Source of the DNA: a virus
Direction: 5' to 3' (one strand)
Length of the DNA stretch: 30,389 nt
IMG/VR virus record: IMGVR_UViG_3300027788_001572
Location: 1-30,389 of that record
Shown: positions 14,290 through 23,900 of the stretch, piece after piece
How the letters are laid out: each line of letters starts with the position of its first letter
Numbering within the stretch: position 1 is the stretch's first letter
Program-made: the position numbers and the translations under genes
The notes under the pieces: model-generated
What the model was told of the DNA's origin: nothing
The model's input: only the letters and a program-made list of their open reading frames with translations
The model's database searches: none

Positions 14290-17200
14290 ATGGCATATCA
14301 ATCAATAGATTTAGGAACAACCGCAGGGGATGGTACAGGTGATACTATTCGAGATGGTGGTGATAAACTCAATGACAACTTTGAGGAAATCTATACTCTT
14401 TTGGGTACGGGTACTGCACTAAGTTCTGGTATTAGTGCTGATGCTACTGTTATAACTCTTATAGCTCCAACAATATCTGGTGTCGAAGCATTTGCAGACA
14501 ATGGTGATATCTCAAATCCTGTAATTACAAGAACAGGTGATACTAATACAGGTATATTTTTTCCTTCCGAAAACAACTTATCGGTTACAACAGGTGGAGC
14601 TCTTAGAACAACAGTCAATAGTACTGGATTGGTTGTTGTGGGTAATGTTACAACTACTGGTACGGTAGAACCTGCTGGTGACACTGCTGCTGAAGACAAT
14701 GCAGCAATCGGTTATACCTCAACAGAAGGCCTGATATTAACTGGGCAAGGCAGTACAAATGACATAACTATTAAAAATGACGCTGACGCAGATGTACTAG
14801 AAATACCAACTGGTACTACTAATGTAACTGTTGTTGGAGATATTACATCAGCAAAAACTCTTAATGCAGCTGGTGATACTGATGCTGGTGATAATGCTGC
14901 CATTGGTTATACTTCTGCTGAAGGGCTCATACTCACCGGGCAAGGCTCAACATCAGACATCACATTGAAGAATGATGCTGATGCTACTGTGTTCACAGTA
15001 CCTACTGGTACTACTAATGTGGATATTGTAGGAGTTGCAACCGCTGCTACATTTGAGCCAGATGGAGACACTGCGGCTAGTGATAATGCTGCAATCGGTT
15101 ATACCTCAACAGAAGGCCTGATATTAACCGGCCAGGGCAGCACAAATGACATAACTATTAAAAATGACGCTGACGCAGATGTTATTGAAATACCAACTGG
15201 TACAGTTAATGTTACAATGGCGGGTACTTTGGATGTTGTTGGTGCAGTAACAACTGCTGCCTTAACTGCCAGTGGTATCATGAAAACAGACGATACCACT
15301 GCTGCAACTTCTACAACAGATGGTTCTCTACAAACTGACGGTGGTTTGTCAGTAGTCCTAGATGCAGTTATTGGTGATGATTTGTTTATGTTAAGTGACG
15401 CTTCTGTAATTGCTTTTGGTGCAAACTCTGAAATCACATTGGCTCATGTCCATAATGTAGGGTTAACATTAACCCATGCCACTGGCAGCGATGACTATCC
15501 TATTGTATTACAGCTGAAATCTGAAGAGAATGCTATTACAGCAAATAACGTGATTGCTTCTCTTGAGTTTGCTGCTGGTGACTCAGATGGTACAGACGGC
15601 GCAACAGTCGCTGCTGGTATTCATGCAATTGCAGAAGGAACATTTAGTGCATCTGCAAACGCAACAAAATTAGTATTTACAACTGGTGTATCAGAAACTG
15701 CTGCTTCTAGTGCTACTGCTAAAGCAACACTAAGTTCAATCGGTGACTTCCAAGTTGCTGGTGACTTGGTTATCAAGGATGGTGGTCTTATTGGTTCTGC
15801 CAGTGACTTGGATGCATTAAGCATTTCTTCTGGTGGTGTGGTTAACTTTACTGCCAGACCTACCTTTGCTGCTTCTCTGACAATTCAAGATGGTGGGTCA
15901 ATCGGTTCTGCCAGTGACCTTAATGCAGTAACAATTTCAAGTGGTGGTGTAGTTGCTGTAACCGCAACAACTGCTTCTAGCTCTGCTTCTACCGGTGCCT
16001 TGACGGTTGCTGGTGGTGCTGGCGTTGCTGCTGACTTGAGTGTTGGTGATGACCTAAGATTGCTTTCAGATGCAGCGCATCTTTCTTTTGGCCAAGATTC
16101 AGAAGTTAAATTAACGCATGTCCATAATGATGGGCTATTGCTTAATACTGATATGCAACTCCAGTTTAGGGATAGTGCAATCAATATTAGGTCAGACGCT
16201 GATGGCGATTTAGATATTAATGCTGATGACGAAATAGAACTTAATTCAACACTTATTGATATCAACGGTAATGTAGAGATTAGTGGTACATTGACACAAA
16301 CAGGTGTTGCTACTTTTGTTGCAAGACCTGTATTTAGTGCAAATATTACAGTTCAAGATGGTGGTCAAATCGGTTCTGCTAGTGATGTAGACGCAATTGC
16401 AATTGCTTCTGACGGTGTAGTAACCTTTAGTCAAGCACCAGTATTTCCTAATGGTAGTATTGATATTGTTGATATTGATCTTGATGGTGCAACAGAGATG
16501 GGCGCAGCTATTGCAGATGCTGACTTATTTATGATAGATGATGGTGCTGGTGGCACCATGAAGTCAGTGCTTGCTTCAAGAATTGCATCTTATATTGGTG
16601 CAGGGATTTCCTCTGCTGCTGATAATATAACTGGCGGTGATTCCGCAGTTACTATATCAACAACCGTTGGTAATATCACACTTGATGCTGAACAGAGCGA
16701 TAAAGATATTATTCTTAAAGGTACAGATGGCGGTGTTGACACAACCTTCTTAACTATTTCTGGTGCTGCTGCTGGTTTAGCAACATTCAATGCTGGTATT
16801 ACAATTGGTGGAAATCTAATTATTCCTAATGCGGGTAACATTGGTTCTGCTAGTGATACAGACGCAATCGCAATCGCTTCTAATGGTGTAGTGACCTTTA
16901 GTCAAATACCAGTTATGCCAGCAAACTCCATCGACAGTGATGAATATATAGATGGTTCTATTGACCTCGCACATATGTCTGCTAACTCCGTTGACAGTGA
17001 CCAATATGTAGATGGCTCAATTGACGCAGCACATCTTGCCACTAATTCAGTGACAACTGTTAAGATAACTGATGCGAACGTCACATCTGCAAAAATAGCG
17101 AGCTCGGCTGTCTCAACTATAAAAATAGCAGCAGATGCCATAACTGGAACTAAGATTGCTGATGATGCAATTGATAGTGAACATATTGCTGCTGGTGCTA

Positions 17201-18348
17201 TTGATGCAGAACATATGGCTGCAAACTCCATTGATAGTGGTTCTTATGTAGATGGTTCTATTGACCTTGCACATATGTCAGCAAACTCCGTTGATAGTAA
17301 CCAATATGTAGATGGTTCTATTGATACCGCACATATTGCTGCTAGTCAAATAACATTGGCAAAGATGGCCACAAACTCTATTGATAGTAACCAATATGTA
17401 GATGGTAGTATTGATGTTGCACATATGTCTGCAAACTCAATTGACAGTGCTCAGTATGTTGATGGTAGTATTGATAGGGAACATCTTGCCGCTGATATTG
17501 TTGATGGAACTAAGATTGCTAATGATGCTATTAATTCAGAACACTATGCTGCAGGCAGTATTGATGCAGAACATATGGCTGCAAACTCTATTGATAGTGC
17601 TGCTTACGTTGATGGTTCTATCGATAGGGCACATCTTTCTGCTGACATCATAGACGGCACTAAGATTGCTAATGATGCTATTAACTCTGAGCATTACGCA
17701 GCAGATTCGATTGATGCTGAACACTATGCTGCTGGTTCTGTGGATGCAACTGCAATAGCTGCATCTGCTGTCGGCGCAAGCGAGTTAAATGTTAGTGGTA
17801 ATGGTACAACTTCGCAGTTCTTGAGGTCAGATGGTGATGGCACGATGACTTGGGCAGAGCCAACCTCGGTTGCAATTATTAGTGTGCAAGACTTTACGTC
17901 TAGTGGTACTTGGTCTAGACCCTCTGGCTGTACTAAGGTTCATGTTCATATTACCGCTGGTGGAGGTGGTGCCAGGCATGGCGATGCAGGAGGCGCCAAG
18001 GAAAGCGATGACGTTTATGGCAGTGGTGGAGATGGTGGATCAGCAGAAGAAGTTATTGATGTTTCAAGTACTGCTTCTGTTACTGTAACAGTTGGTGCCG
18101 GTGGCACCAGCCCCGAACATGGAAGTGCAGGTGGCGCTGGTGGAACTTCATCTTTTGGTAGTTTTTGTTCAGCTGGAGGTGGTGTTGGTGGTGGCAACTC
18201 AGGTACATCTGCTAATGGTTCAGGATCAGGTGGTAATATAAACAGAAGCGGTAATCTACACGGCCCGTCCTTTGGAGCAGGAGGAGATGCAGTCGTCTCC
18301 ACCGCACCCGGTAAGGCTGGATATGTTTATGTTGTCAATTACGGATAG
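14290..18348 (+). CDS. Tail fibre protein with glycine-rich tip, 1352 aa
   Basis: The N-terminus (MAYQSIDLGTTAGDGTGDTI, then KLNDNFEEIYTLLGTGTA) is the attachment module common to marine myovirus fibres and is shared with the partial gene at 27815. Three repeats of about 65 residues follow (about 128-320), each with EGLILTGQGST and KNDADA. Next come repeats of DGGxIGSASDxxAxxI..GVV (about 495-720 and near 855). An array of short SIDSxxYVDGSIDxAHM units fills about 877-1155. The last 155 residues begin FTSSGTWSRPSGCTKVHVHI and become a Gly/Ser-rich loop domain, the kind of glycine-rich tip that binds receptors in other phages. A late promoter (14262) and AAAGGAAG precede it. Host recognition is inferred from architecture. 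No intramolecular chaperone domain is seen. Confidence 0.8.
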   Translation: MAYQSIDLGTTAGDGTGDTIRDGGDKLNDNFEEIYTLLGTGTALSSGISADATVITLIAPTISGVEAFADNGDISNPVITRTGDTNTGIFFPSENNLSVTTGGALRTTVNSTGLVVVGNVTTTGTVEPAGDTAAEDNAAIGYTSTEGLILTGQGSTNDITIKNDADADVLEIPTGTTNVTVVGDITSAKTLNAAGDTDAGDNAAIGYTSAEGLILTGQGSTSDITLKNDADATVFTVPTGTTNVDIVGVATAATFEPDGDTAASDNAAIGYTSTEGLILTGQGSTNDITIKNDADADVIEIPTGTVNVTMAGTLDVVGAVTTAALTASGIMKTDDTTAATSTTDGSLQTDGGLSVVLDAVIGDDLFMLSDASVIAFGANSEITLAHVHNVGLTLTHATGSDDYPIVLQLKSEENAITANNVIASLEFAAGDSDGTDGATVAAGIHAIAEGTFSASANATKLVFTTGVSETAASSATAKATLSSIGDFQVAGDLVIKDGGLIGSASDLDALSISSGGVVNFTARPTFAASLTIQDGGSIGSASDLNAVTISSGGVVAVTATTASSSASTGALTVAGGAGVAADLSVGDDLRLLSDAAHLSFGQDSEVKLTHVHNDGLLLNTDMQLQFRDSAINIRSDADGDLDINADDEIELNSTLIDINGNVEISGTLTQTGVATFVARPVFSANITVQDGGQIGSASDVDAIAIASDGVVTFSQAPVFPNGSIDIVDIDLDGATEMGAAIADADLFMIDDGAGGTMKSVLASRIASYIGAGISSAADNITGGDSAVTISTTVGNITLDAEQSDKDIILKGTDGGVDTTFLTISGAAAGLATFNAGITIGGNLIIPNAGNIGSASDTDAIAIASNGVVTFSQIPVMPANSIDSDEYIDGSIDLAHMSANSVDSDQYVDGSIDAAHLATNSVTTVKITDANVTSAKIASSAVSTIKIAADAITGTKIADDAIDSEHIAAGAIDAEHMAANSIDSGSYVDGSIDLAHMSANSVDSNQYVDGSIDTAHIAASQITLAKMATNSIDSNQYVDGSIDVAHMSANSIDSAQYVDGSIDREHLAADIVDGTKIANDAINSEHYAAGSIDAEHMAANSIDSAAYVDGSIDRAHLSADIIDGTKIANDAINSEHYAADSIDAEHYAAGSVDATAIAASAVGASELNVSGNGTTSQFLRSDGDGTMTWAEPTSVAIISVQDFTSSGTWSRPSGCTKVHVHITAGGGGARHGDAGGAKESDDVYGSGGDGGSAEEVIDVSSTASVTVTVGAGGTSPEHGSAGGAGGTSSFGSFCSAGGGVGGGNSGTSANGSGSGGNINRSGNLHGPSFGAGGDAVVSTAPGKAGYVYVVNYG
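14704..15203 (+). repeat. Long near-identical DNA repeat inside the fibre gene
   Basis: About 110 bp beginning at 14704 (GCAATCGGTTATACCTCAAC) recur from 15091 with only a few third-position changes. They encode repeat units 1 and 3 of the fibre. Unit 2, lying between them (about 14895-15010), encodes nearly the same peptide but with many more synonymous differences. The offset of 387 bp equals two protein repeat units. Confidence 0.8.
16920..17755 (+). repeat. Degenerate repeat array SIDS-YVDGSID-AHM in the fibre
   Basis: Roughly a dozen units of about 20 codons encode variants of ANSIDSxxYVDGSIDxAHMS, some interleaved with DGTKIANDAINSEHYA units. DNA copies are similar enough that slipped pairing or recombination could change their number. 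Such arrays are typical of trimeric fibre shafts, where they lengthen the rod. Confidence 0.8.
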
Positions 18349-18359
18349 GAGTATATATC

Positions 18360-18578
18360 ATGGGATGGATATTAATTAATACAGAACAAGACGGTCAAGC
18401 TATTGATATGGTAGAAAAAGCTACTGAAAAATTTGATACTTATCACACATTAGTTTGGGTTAATAATAAGAATAAGAAATTGACACACGAAAATTTACAA
18501 TTTTATAAATGGAATGGTGAACAATTTGAAGGTGAAGAACCTAAAGAAGATATGGATAATTTTCCAGAGGAAAGATAA
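18360..18578 (+). CDS. Hypothetical protein, 72 aa, in the AT-rich cassette
   Basis: The ORF starts MGWILINTEQDGQAIDMVEK, with AGGAG at about 18347-18351 before the ATG, 11 bases after the fibre stop. It is a small acidic protein; its C-terminal third is dominated by Glu, Asp and Pro (FEGEEPKEDMDNFPEER). It has no Cys and no membrane segment. Its stop overlaps the next start as TAATG, so it is translationally coupled to the QueC-like gene. Both are much more AT-rich than the surrounding structural genes, which suggests they entered together. No family is recognised. It could be a small partner of the PP-loop protein, which is inference from coupling only. Confidence 0.65.
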   Translation: MGWILINTEQDGQAIDMVEKATEKFDTYHTLVWVNNKNKKLTHENLQFYKWNGEQFEGEEPKEDMDNFPEER

Positions 18579-19402
18579 TGAAAATTTATGTAGGTATGTC
18601 TAGCGGACAAGATAGTGCGGCCGTTTTATATAAGTTGTTAACTGAAACAGATCATGAAATATATGCTAGAAACTCTAGATATAAAAAATTATATCCTAAA
18701 AATGAAATAGATTTTTTTGAATCGTATACGAAAAAAACAGTAGAATGGTTAAAAACAAACGTAAGAGATTTTGATTTTGATATAAATGACGCATATGTTC
18801 CCGAATGGTCTTTTTATTTACCAGAGGAAAAAAGAAAATACACTGATGTATCTAAAGAAGTTATAGAGAAATATTATAATAAGTTTATACCTACGCAAGG
18901 AATTATTAATAATGTAGGAGTTAGCGATAGTTCAGGTAATAGGTTACCCTATATCGCATTAGTTATAGAAAGATTTTATAATTTAGCTAAACATGCTAAA
19001 GAAATGGGTGCTGATTCATTAATGACCGGGCACGATTCGGCACAAATGAGAGGCAACTCTGCCGAAAAGAAAGAATTTTATGAAGAAGCATTTAAAGTCT
19101 CTGTTGATTTTCCTCTTGGTCATATGCATAGATTTGAAATATTTGAAAGTATGCCTAAAGAACTTAGAGATATTATGAATCCTTGTGATTTTTGGTGGAA
19201 GGATAAAGAAAGGGGGCCTTGCGGTAAATGTAGAAAATGCTTAACAAGAAAGATTTATTATAGTCATAAATATAGTATGGAAGAGTTAGGAAAACTTTAT
19301 ACTGATCAGGTGTTGAATAAACAGCAAGATTCTAAACTAGGTATATTAGCAACAGGAAGAGGTACTGCATGGTATACATTAGAATATTTAAAAAGACTAT
19401 AA
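18578..19402 (+). CDS. Divergent QueC-like PP-loop ATPase
   Basis: Residues 7-15 read MSSGQDSAA, a PP-loop ATP-pyrophosphatase motif (canonical SGGxDS; the first Gly is Ser here). Cys203, then CGKCRKC with Cys215, 218 and 221, matches the C-x(n)-CGxCxxC zinc site of QueC, which makes preQ0 from 7-carboxy-7-deazaguanine. The middle (GNRLPYIALVIERFYNLAKH, about 120-139, then LMTGHD) lines up with the QueC GRN-helix-TG region. The YPDCR substrate motif of QueC is replaced by MRGNSA, so the substrate may differ. It is 274 aa, against about 230 for QueC. GC is about 27% over 18601-18780 against about 40% in gp8 (hand counts). PreQ0 feeds queuosine or 7-deazaguanine DNA modification, but no other pathway gene is in the window. 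PAPS-reductase-like and NAD-synthase-like PP-loop enzymes are less likely because of the Cys pattern. Confidence 0.65.
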   Translation: MKIYVGMSSGQDSAAVLYKLLTETDHEIYARNSRYKKLYPKNEIDFFESYTKKTVEWLKTNVRDFDFDINDAYVPEWSFYLPEEKRKYTDVSKEVIEKYYNKFIPTQGIINNVGVSDSSGNRLPYIALVIERFYNLAKHAKEMGADSLMTGHDSAQMRGNSAEKKEFYEEAFKVSVDFPLGHMHRFEIFESMPKELRDIMNPCDFWWKDKERGPCGKCRKCLTRKIYYSHKYSMEELGKLYTDQVLNKQQDSKLGILATGRGTAWYTLEYLKRL

Positions 19403-19430
19403 AGATACAAAAAGTTAATCAGACATAGTG

Positions 19431-19438
19431 TATAAATA
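19431..19438 (+). promoter_or_regulatory. T4-type late promoter octamer TATAAATA before gp8
   Basis: Exact consensus 26 bases before the gp8 ATG, after the AT-rich cassette. It would restore strong late transcription downstream of that cassette. In the leader, AGATT (19446-19450) and AATCT (19456-19460) form a five-pair hairpin that presents AGAGG in the loop as ribosome-binding site. Confidence 0.7.
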
Positions 19439-19464
19439 CTAATAAAGATTAGAGGAATCTATTA

Positions 19465-20970
19465 ATGGCAGCAATTATAACAGAAAAATTTAGTCTCCAC
19501 AATGCGGCGCAATTTTTCGAATCTTTTTCAGAAACTGCCCCAAATGTTTACTATATGTTATTTGGTAAGGTTACTCCATACACAGCAGCAACCAGTGGTG
19601 GTACAGATTTAATTCCACCCGATCCGGTAAATGATGTTTCCAATGAGTATTATATATGGGATCAATCTACTGCTGGTAAAAAACTTGCAACTAGTGATGT
19701 TACTCATGCAATTATTCGTCGTGATTGGGAAAATGGTACTATTTATGACAGGTATGAAGATAATGTTGGCCCCAACAATTTAACTACATCTGGTCAAAAC
19801 AACCTTTATAACTCTACATTTTACTTTCGTACATCTGATAAACGTGTTTATAAAGTCCTAGATAATAATGGTGGCATTGCATATTCGGGGTCTGAACCTA
19901 CCTCTGAATCAAATTCCCTCTTTTCTCAGGGTGGTTATATTCTCAAGTATATGTATACCATGACCACTACAGAACAAACAAATTTCCTAACAATAGACTT
20001 CATGCCTGTTAGTACGGATTCTACTGTTTCTGCAGCTGCGGTTGATGGTAAAATTGAAAGTCTTATTGTAACTGGTGGTTCTGGTTATACTGATGGTACT
20101 TACTATACTGCTGTAACCGGCGATGGTGTAAATGCAGGAACAAGTTCTGGTGCAATTGTATCCTTCGTGGTTTCTGGTGGGATTATTCAAAAATTTGGAT
20201 TAATCAATGGCACTGATACTGTTATATATACTGCTGGTGCTGGTTATAGATTTGGCACGGTTACTCTCACAGATGCAACAGTATTTACCGATGCAGCACT
20301 TACAACAGCTGTAGGTACAAATGTTATTAATGGTGGTGCTGCTGGTGCAATTCAAATTGTAATTGGTCCAAAAGGTGGTCATGGTTTTGATGCAGTTAAA
20401 GAATTGGGCGCACACTATATAATAATGTCATCCCGATTTATTGGTGCAGAACGTGATGATCTTCATGTAGGAAATGATTTTCGTAACATTTTTATTGTTG
20501 CTGACCCAACAACTTATGGAACATCAACAGTTGCATCTGATGACACTGTTCGACTAAGTTATGCATCAAAGTTGACAACTGTTAGTGGAACATTCGCTGT
20601 TGATGAGAAAATTACACAGGCGTCAACTGGCGCAGTTGCTACAGTGGTTGAGTGGGATGCTACTAATTCTATTCTTTATTATCAACAAGAAAGATATAAT
20701 GGTTATGGCACAGATTCAATTGGTGCTTATGCCATTTTATCTGGTACAAACGCTATCACAGGTGCAACTTCAAGTGCTGTGGGAACACCTGACGCAACAG
20801 CTGACACAGCAGTAACTCTTGCAAATGGATTTACTATCACATTTACTGATGGTTATGCTAACCCAGAACTTCAACCAGATAGTGGTAGTATTATATTTAC
20901 AGAAAACATAGCACCCAACTCCCGTTCAGCTGAACAAACGGACGATTTTAAAATTATAGTGGAATTCTAA
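19465..20970 (+). CDS. 8: Baseplate wedge subunit, gp8-like
   Basis: gp8 is a dimeric wedge protein at the outer part of T4 baseplates. The N-terminal third has the family pattern: ITEKFSLHNAAQFFESF (5-21), YYMLFGK (29-35), PPDPVND, then HAIIRRDW (81-88) followed by GTIYDRY. GGYILKYMYTMT matches the T4 gp8 GYVWEYLFEI block, and the C-terminus ENIAPNSRSAEQTDDFKIIV corresponds to ENRPPI-x-DQTEEINILF. At 501 aa it exceeds T4 gp8 (334). The extra length is two beta-rich modules (about 195-290, with VTGGSGYTDGTYY, and about 370-450) typical of marine relatives. It has its own late promoter, and its stop is nine bases from the next gene. Confidence 0.82.
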   Translation: MAAIITEKFSLHNAAQFFESFSETAPNVYYMLFGKVTPYTAATSGGTDLIPPDPVNDVSNEYYIWDQSTAGKKLATSDVTHAIIRRDWENGTIYDRYEDNVGPNNLTTSGQNNLYNSTFYFRTSDKRVYKVLDNNGGIAYSGSEPTSESNSLFSQGGYILKYMYTMTTTEQTNFLTIDFMPVSTDSTVSAAAVDGKIESLIVTGGSGYTDGTYYTAVTGDGVNAGTSSGAIVSFVVSGGIIQKFGLINGTDTVIYTAGAGYRFGTVTLTDATVFTDAALTTAVGTNVINGGAAGAIQIVIGPKGGHGFDAVKELGAHYIIMSSRFIGAERDDLHVGNDFRNIFIVADPTTYGTSTVASDDTVRLSYASKLTTVSGTFAVDEKITQASTGAVATVVEWDATNSILYYQQERYNGYGTDSIGAYAILSGTNAITGATSSAVGTPDATADTAVTLANGFTITFTDGYANPELQPDSGSIIFTENIAPNSRSAEQTDDFKIIVEF

Positions 20971-20979
20971 GGATCAATC

Positions 20980-23900
20980 ATGGCACAAAAAACTAATCTT
21001 AACGCAGCACCGTACTTTGATGATTTTAATGCAGAAAATAATTATCAAAGAATTCTCTTTAGACCGGGTTATGCAATCCAAGCAAGAGAGTTAACCCAAC
21101 TTCAGAGTGCATTACAACATCAAATTGAAGCACACGGTAGTCATATTTTCCGTGAAGGAGCAGTGGTTGTACCGGGTCAGGGTACAACTCAAGAATACTA
21201 CAGCTTGAAACTTGCAAGTACATTTAACTCAGCTGAAATTGATCCATCACAATATTATAACGTAGATAGTCCTACAACTATTACAGGTGCAACAACAGGT
21301 GTTACAGCAAAGGTCATTGGTTTCAAGGCTGCAACAACAACAGAACAACCCCTACTATATCTCTCATACATATCTACTGGTTCTGACTTTACAACGACTG
21401 TGTTTGCTGATGGTGAGAACCTTAGTGCTAATACTGCGATATCACATTCATCATCAAATTTTGCAGCTGATATTGCATCTGTTACTACATATACTTCACA
21501 GTATAGTGTTGCTGCAAATTCAAGTAAAGCAGAACTTGCAAGTGCAGAAGGTCCAGCAGCAAGAACAGGTCTTGCATATGCTATCGAATCTGGTATATAC
21601 TATATTCGTGGTTTCTTTGTTAATAATTTAGCAGAAACATTTGTCGTTAGTAATTATGATCAATCCTATACAGGCACAGTTGGTTTTAGAGTAACTGAAA
21701 CTATTGTCACACCAGAAACCGAAGAAAATTTATTGGATAATTCTACTGGGTCCAGTAATTATGCTGCGAAGGGCGCACATAGACTTAATGTCTCTGTTGC
21801 ACTAACTGCTATTGCGGACTTGACTAACACAACTAATTTTATATCTCTGATTGATATTAAAAATGGTAAGTCAAACGCAACAGGGCGGGCAACACCCTAT
21901 GCTCAAATTGCTAGTGAGTTTGCAAGACGGACTATGGATGAATCAGGAAATTATACTGTTCGACCATTTCAATTTGCTGCGTATGAATCCGTAGATGCTA
22001 GTGTGGGTCAAGATAACTTACCGGGTAAATATACTCTAGGTGCTACTACTGAGGATGGTAACATTGCTAGTAGTGATTATTTTGCTATTACTGCATCTCC
22101 GGGTAAGGCATACGTTAATGGTTTTGAGATTGAAAAGACTCAATCTACAATTAAGGATGTTTTGAAAGCAAGAGATTTTAATACTGTTAATGCTGCTGTC
22201 TCAACCTTTGATACTGGTAACTTTGCTCTTGTCAAAAATGTATACGGAACCCCTGATATCTCAAGTATAACTGGTGAAACTACCGCATTCAAAACTGTAG
22301 AATTTTATGATGCAGTAAATACTACTAGAGGTTCTGCAAACGGTAACTTAATTGGTGTAGGTCGAGCTAGAGGAATTGAATTTGATTCTGGATTGGTTGC
22401 TGGATCAAATGCAACCGATAACGATTCTTTTTATAAATTATATCTTTTTGATATACGGCCATTTACAAAGATTACTTTGAGTGGCACTCCTTCACCAACA
22501 CTTATTGCTTCACATGCAAATGGTGGTGTATTAATAACTGGCGTAACTTCTGGTGCCACAGGGTTGGTATATGCAGAGGGAACTTCTGGAACTACAGTAA
22601 ATTTAACTTCTGTGGTTGGTACATTTAGAGATGGAGAAGAACTTCAAGCATCAGATTCAGCTGAAGGTGACGGTGGTACTATTGAGAATAGTGGTAACAC
22701 AGACCTCACAATTGTATCCATCAAAACTAATACTATTGCTGAATTTCGACAGGTATTTATGGATGATGCAGATAGCGGTCAAGATTTTACAGCTGATTTT
22801 GATATTACAACACTAACGAATATCTTTGCTGATATTTCTCTTGAAGATGATGCATTATCATCTATTCAACAGGAGGATGGTACTGGTTCTGGTAATGTTA
22901 TTCAAGAGGGTTTTGATAGTGAATCAGCAAAACTAAAAGATACAAAGAAAAACAGAGCTATCTTTAAACTACCAAAAACTACAGTTAAAACTCTTTTAAC
23001 CGAAACAAATGATGGTGTCACTGATACGCAATATACAGTTCGAAGACAGTTTGTTGGAACTACGAACAGTTCTGGTGTTGTAACTTTTAATATTGGTACA
23101 AATGAGACATTTGTTGCACACAGTGAAAAAGACTACACAGTATCTATTCTTTCAGCTGGTGGTGGAACTGGGGTACAGGGTGACCTTGTTAGTATTTCTG
23201 GTAAAATTGCTGGTGCTGGAACGTCAACTCTTACTGTTACAGATGCAACTATTTTTGGAAGTGCAGCAAAAATAAAAATTATTACGACAATTCTTAAAAC
23301 TTCTGCTAAACAAAAAGATAAAACTACTAATTTGATGAAACAACTGAAAGTAACTTCTGGAACGACACATGCTTATGGGACACGCCCATCAGACCCCACT
23401 ATTTCTCTTGGTCGTGCAGATGCATTTAATCTTGTTGGGGTGTTTGACTCTGAGATTGCTGGTACAGATGCAATTCTTCCAGAATTTACTGTAACTAATC
23501 AAACAGGAACATTTACCAGAGGTGAAATAATCAAGGGTGGGACAAGCAATGCAACTGCAAGAGTTATTGGTACTACATCTCCGATAACTTTTATTAAAAC
23601 TACCGCCACAGATTTGGTAATCAACGAACAAATCACTGGTGAAAGTTCTGGTGCAACTGCTACTATTGGAATCATTACAGATGGTAGCACAAATATTGCA
23701 AATAAATATTCTTTTGATAGTGGACAACGAGATAATTTTTATGACATTTCACGAATTATAAGAAAACCATCTCATCCTGCACCTATAGGAAATTTGCTTA
23801 TTGTGTATGATTATCTGGAACATGGCTCTGGGGATGTTATAACAGTTGATTCTTATGTTGATATTGCTAATCAAATGGATTATGAAGACATTCCAAAATA

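Noticed and set aside
15099-16265. Several reverse-strand frames opposite the first fibre gene, and similar ones opposite the second
   Set aside because: They mirror the repeats of the fibres and share their periodic Ser/Pro/Val pattern; none has initiation signals.
16920-17755. Short regular repeats as a CRISPR array
   Set aside because: The repeats are in frame, encode a repeating peptide inside a long gene, and have no unique spacers of constant length.
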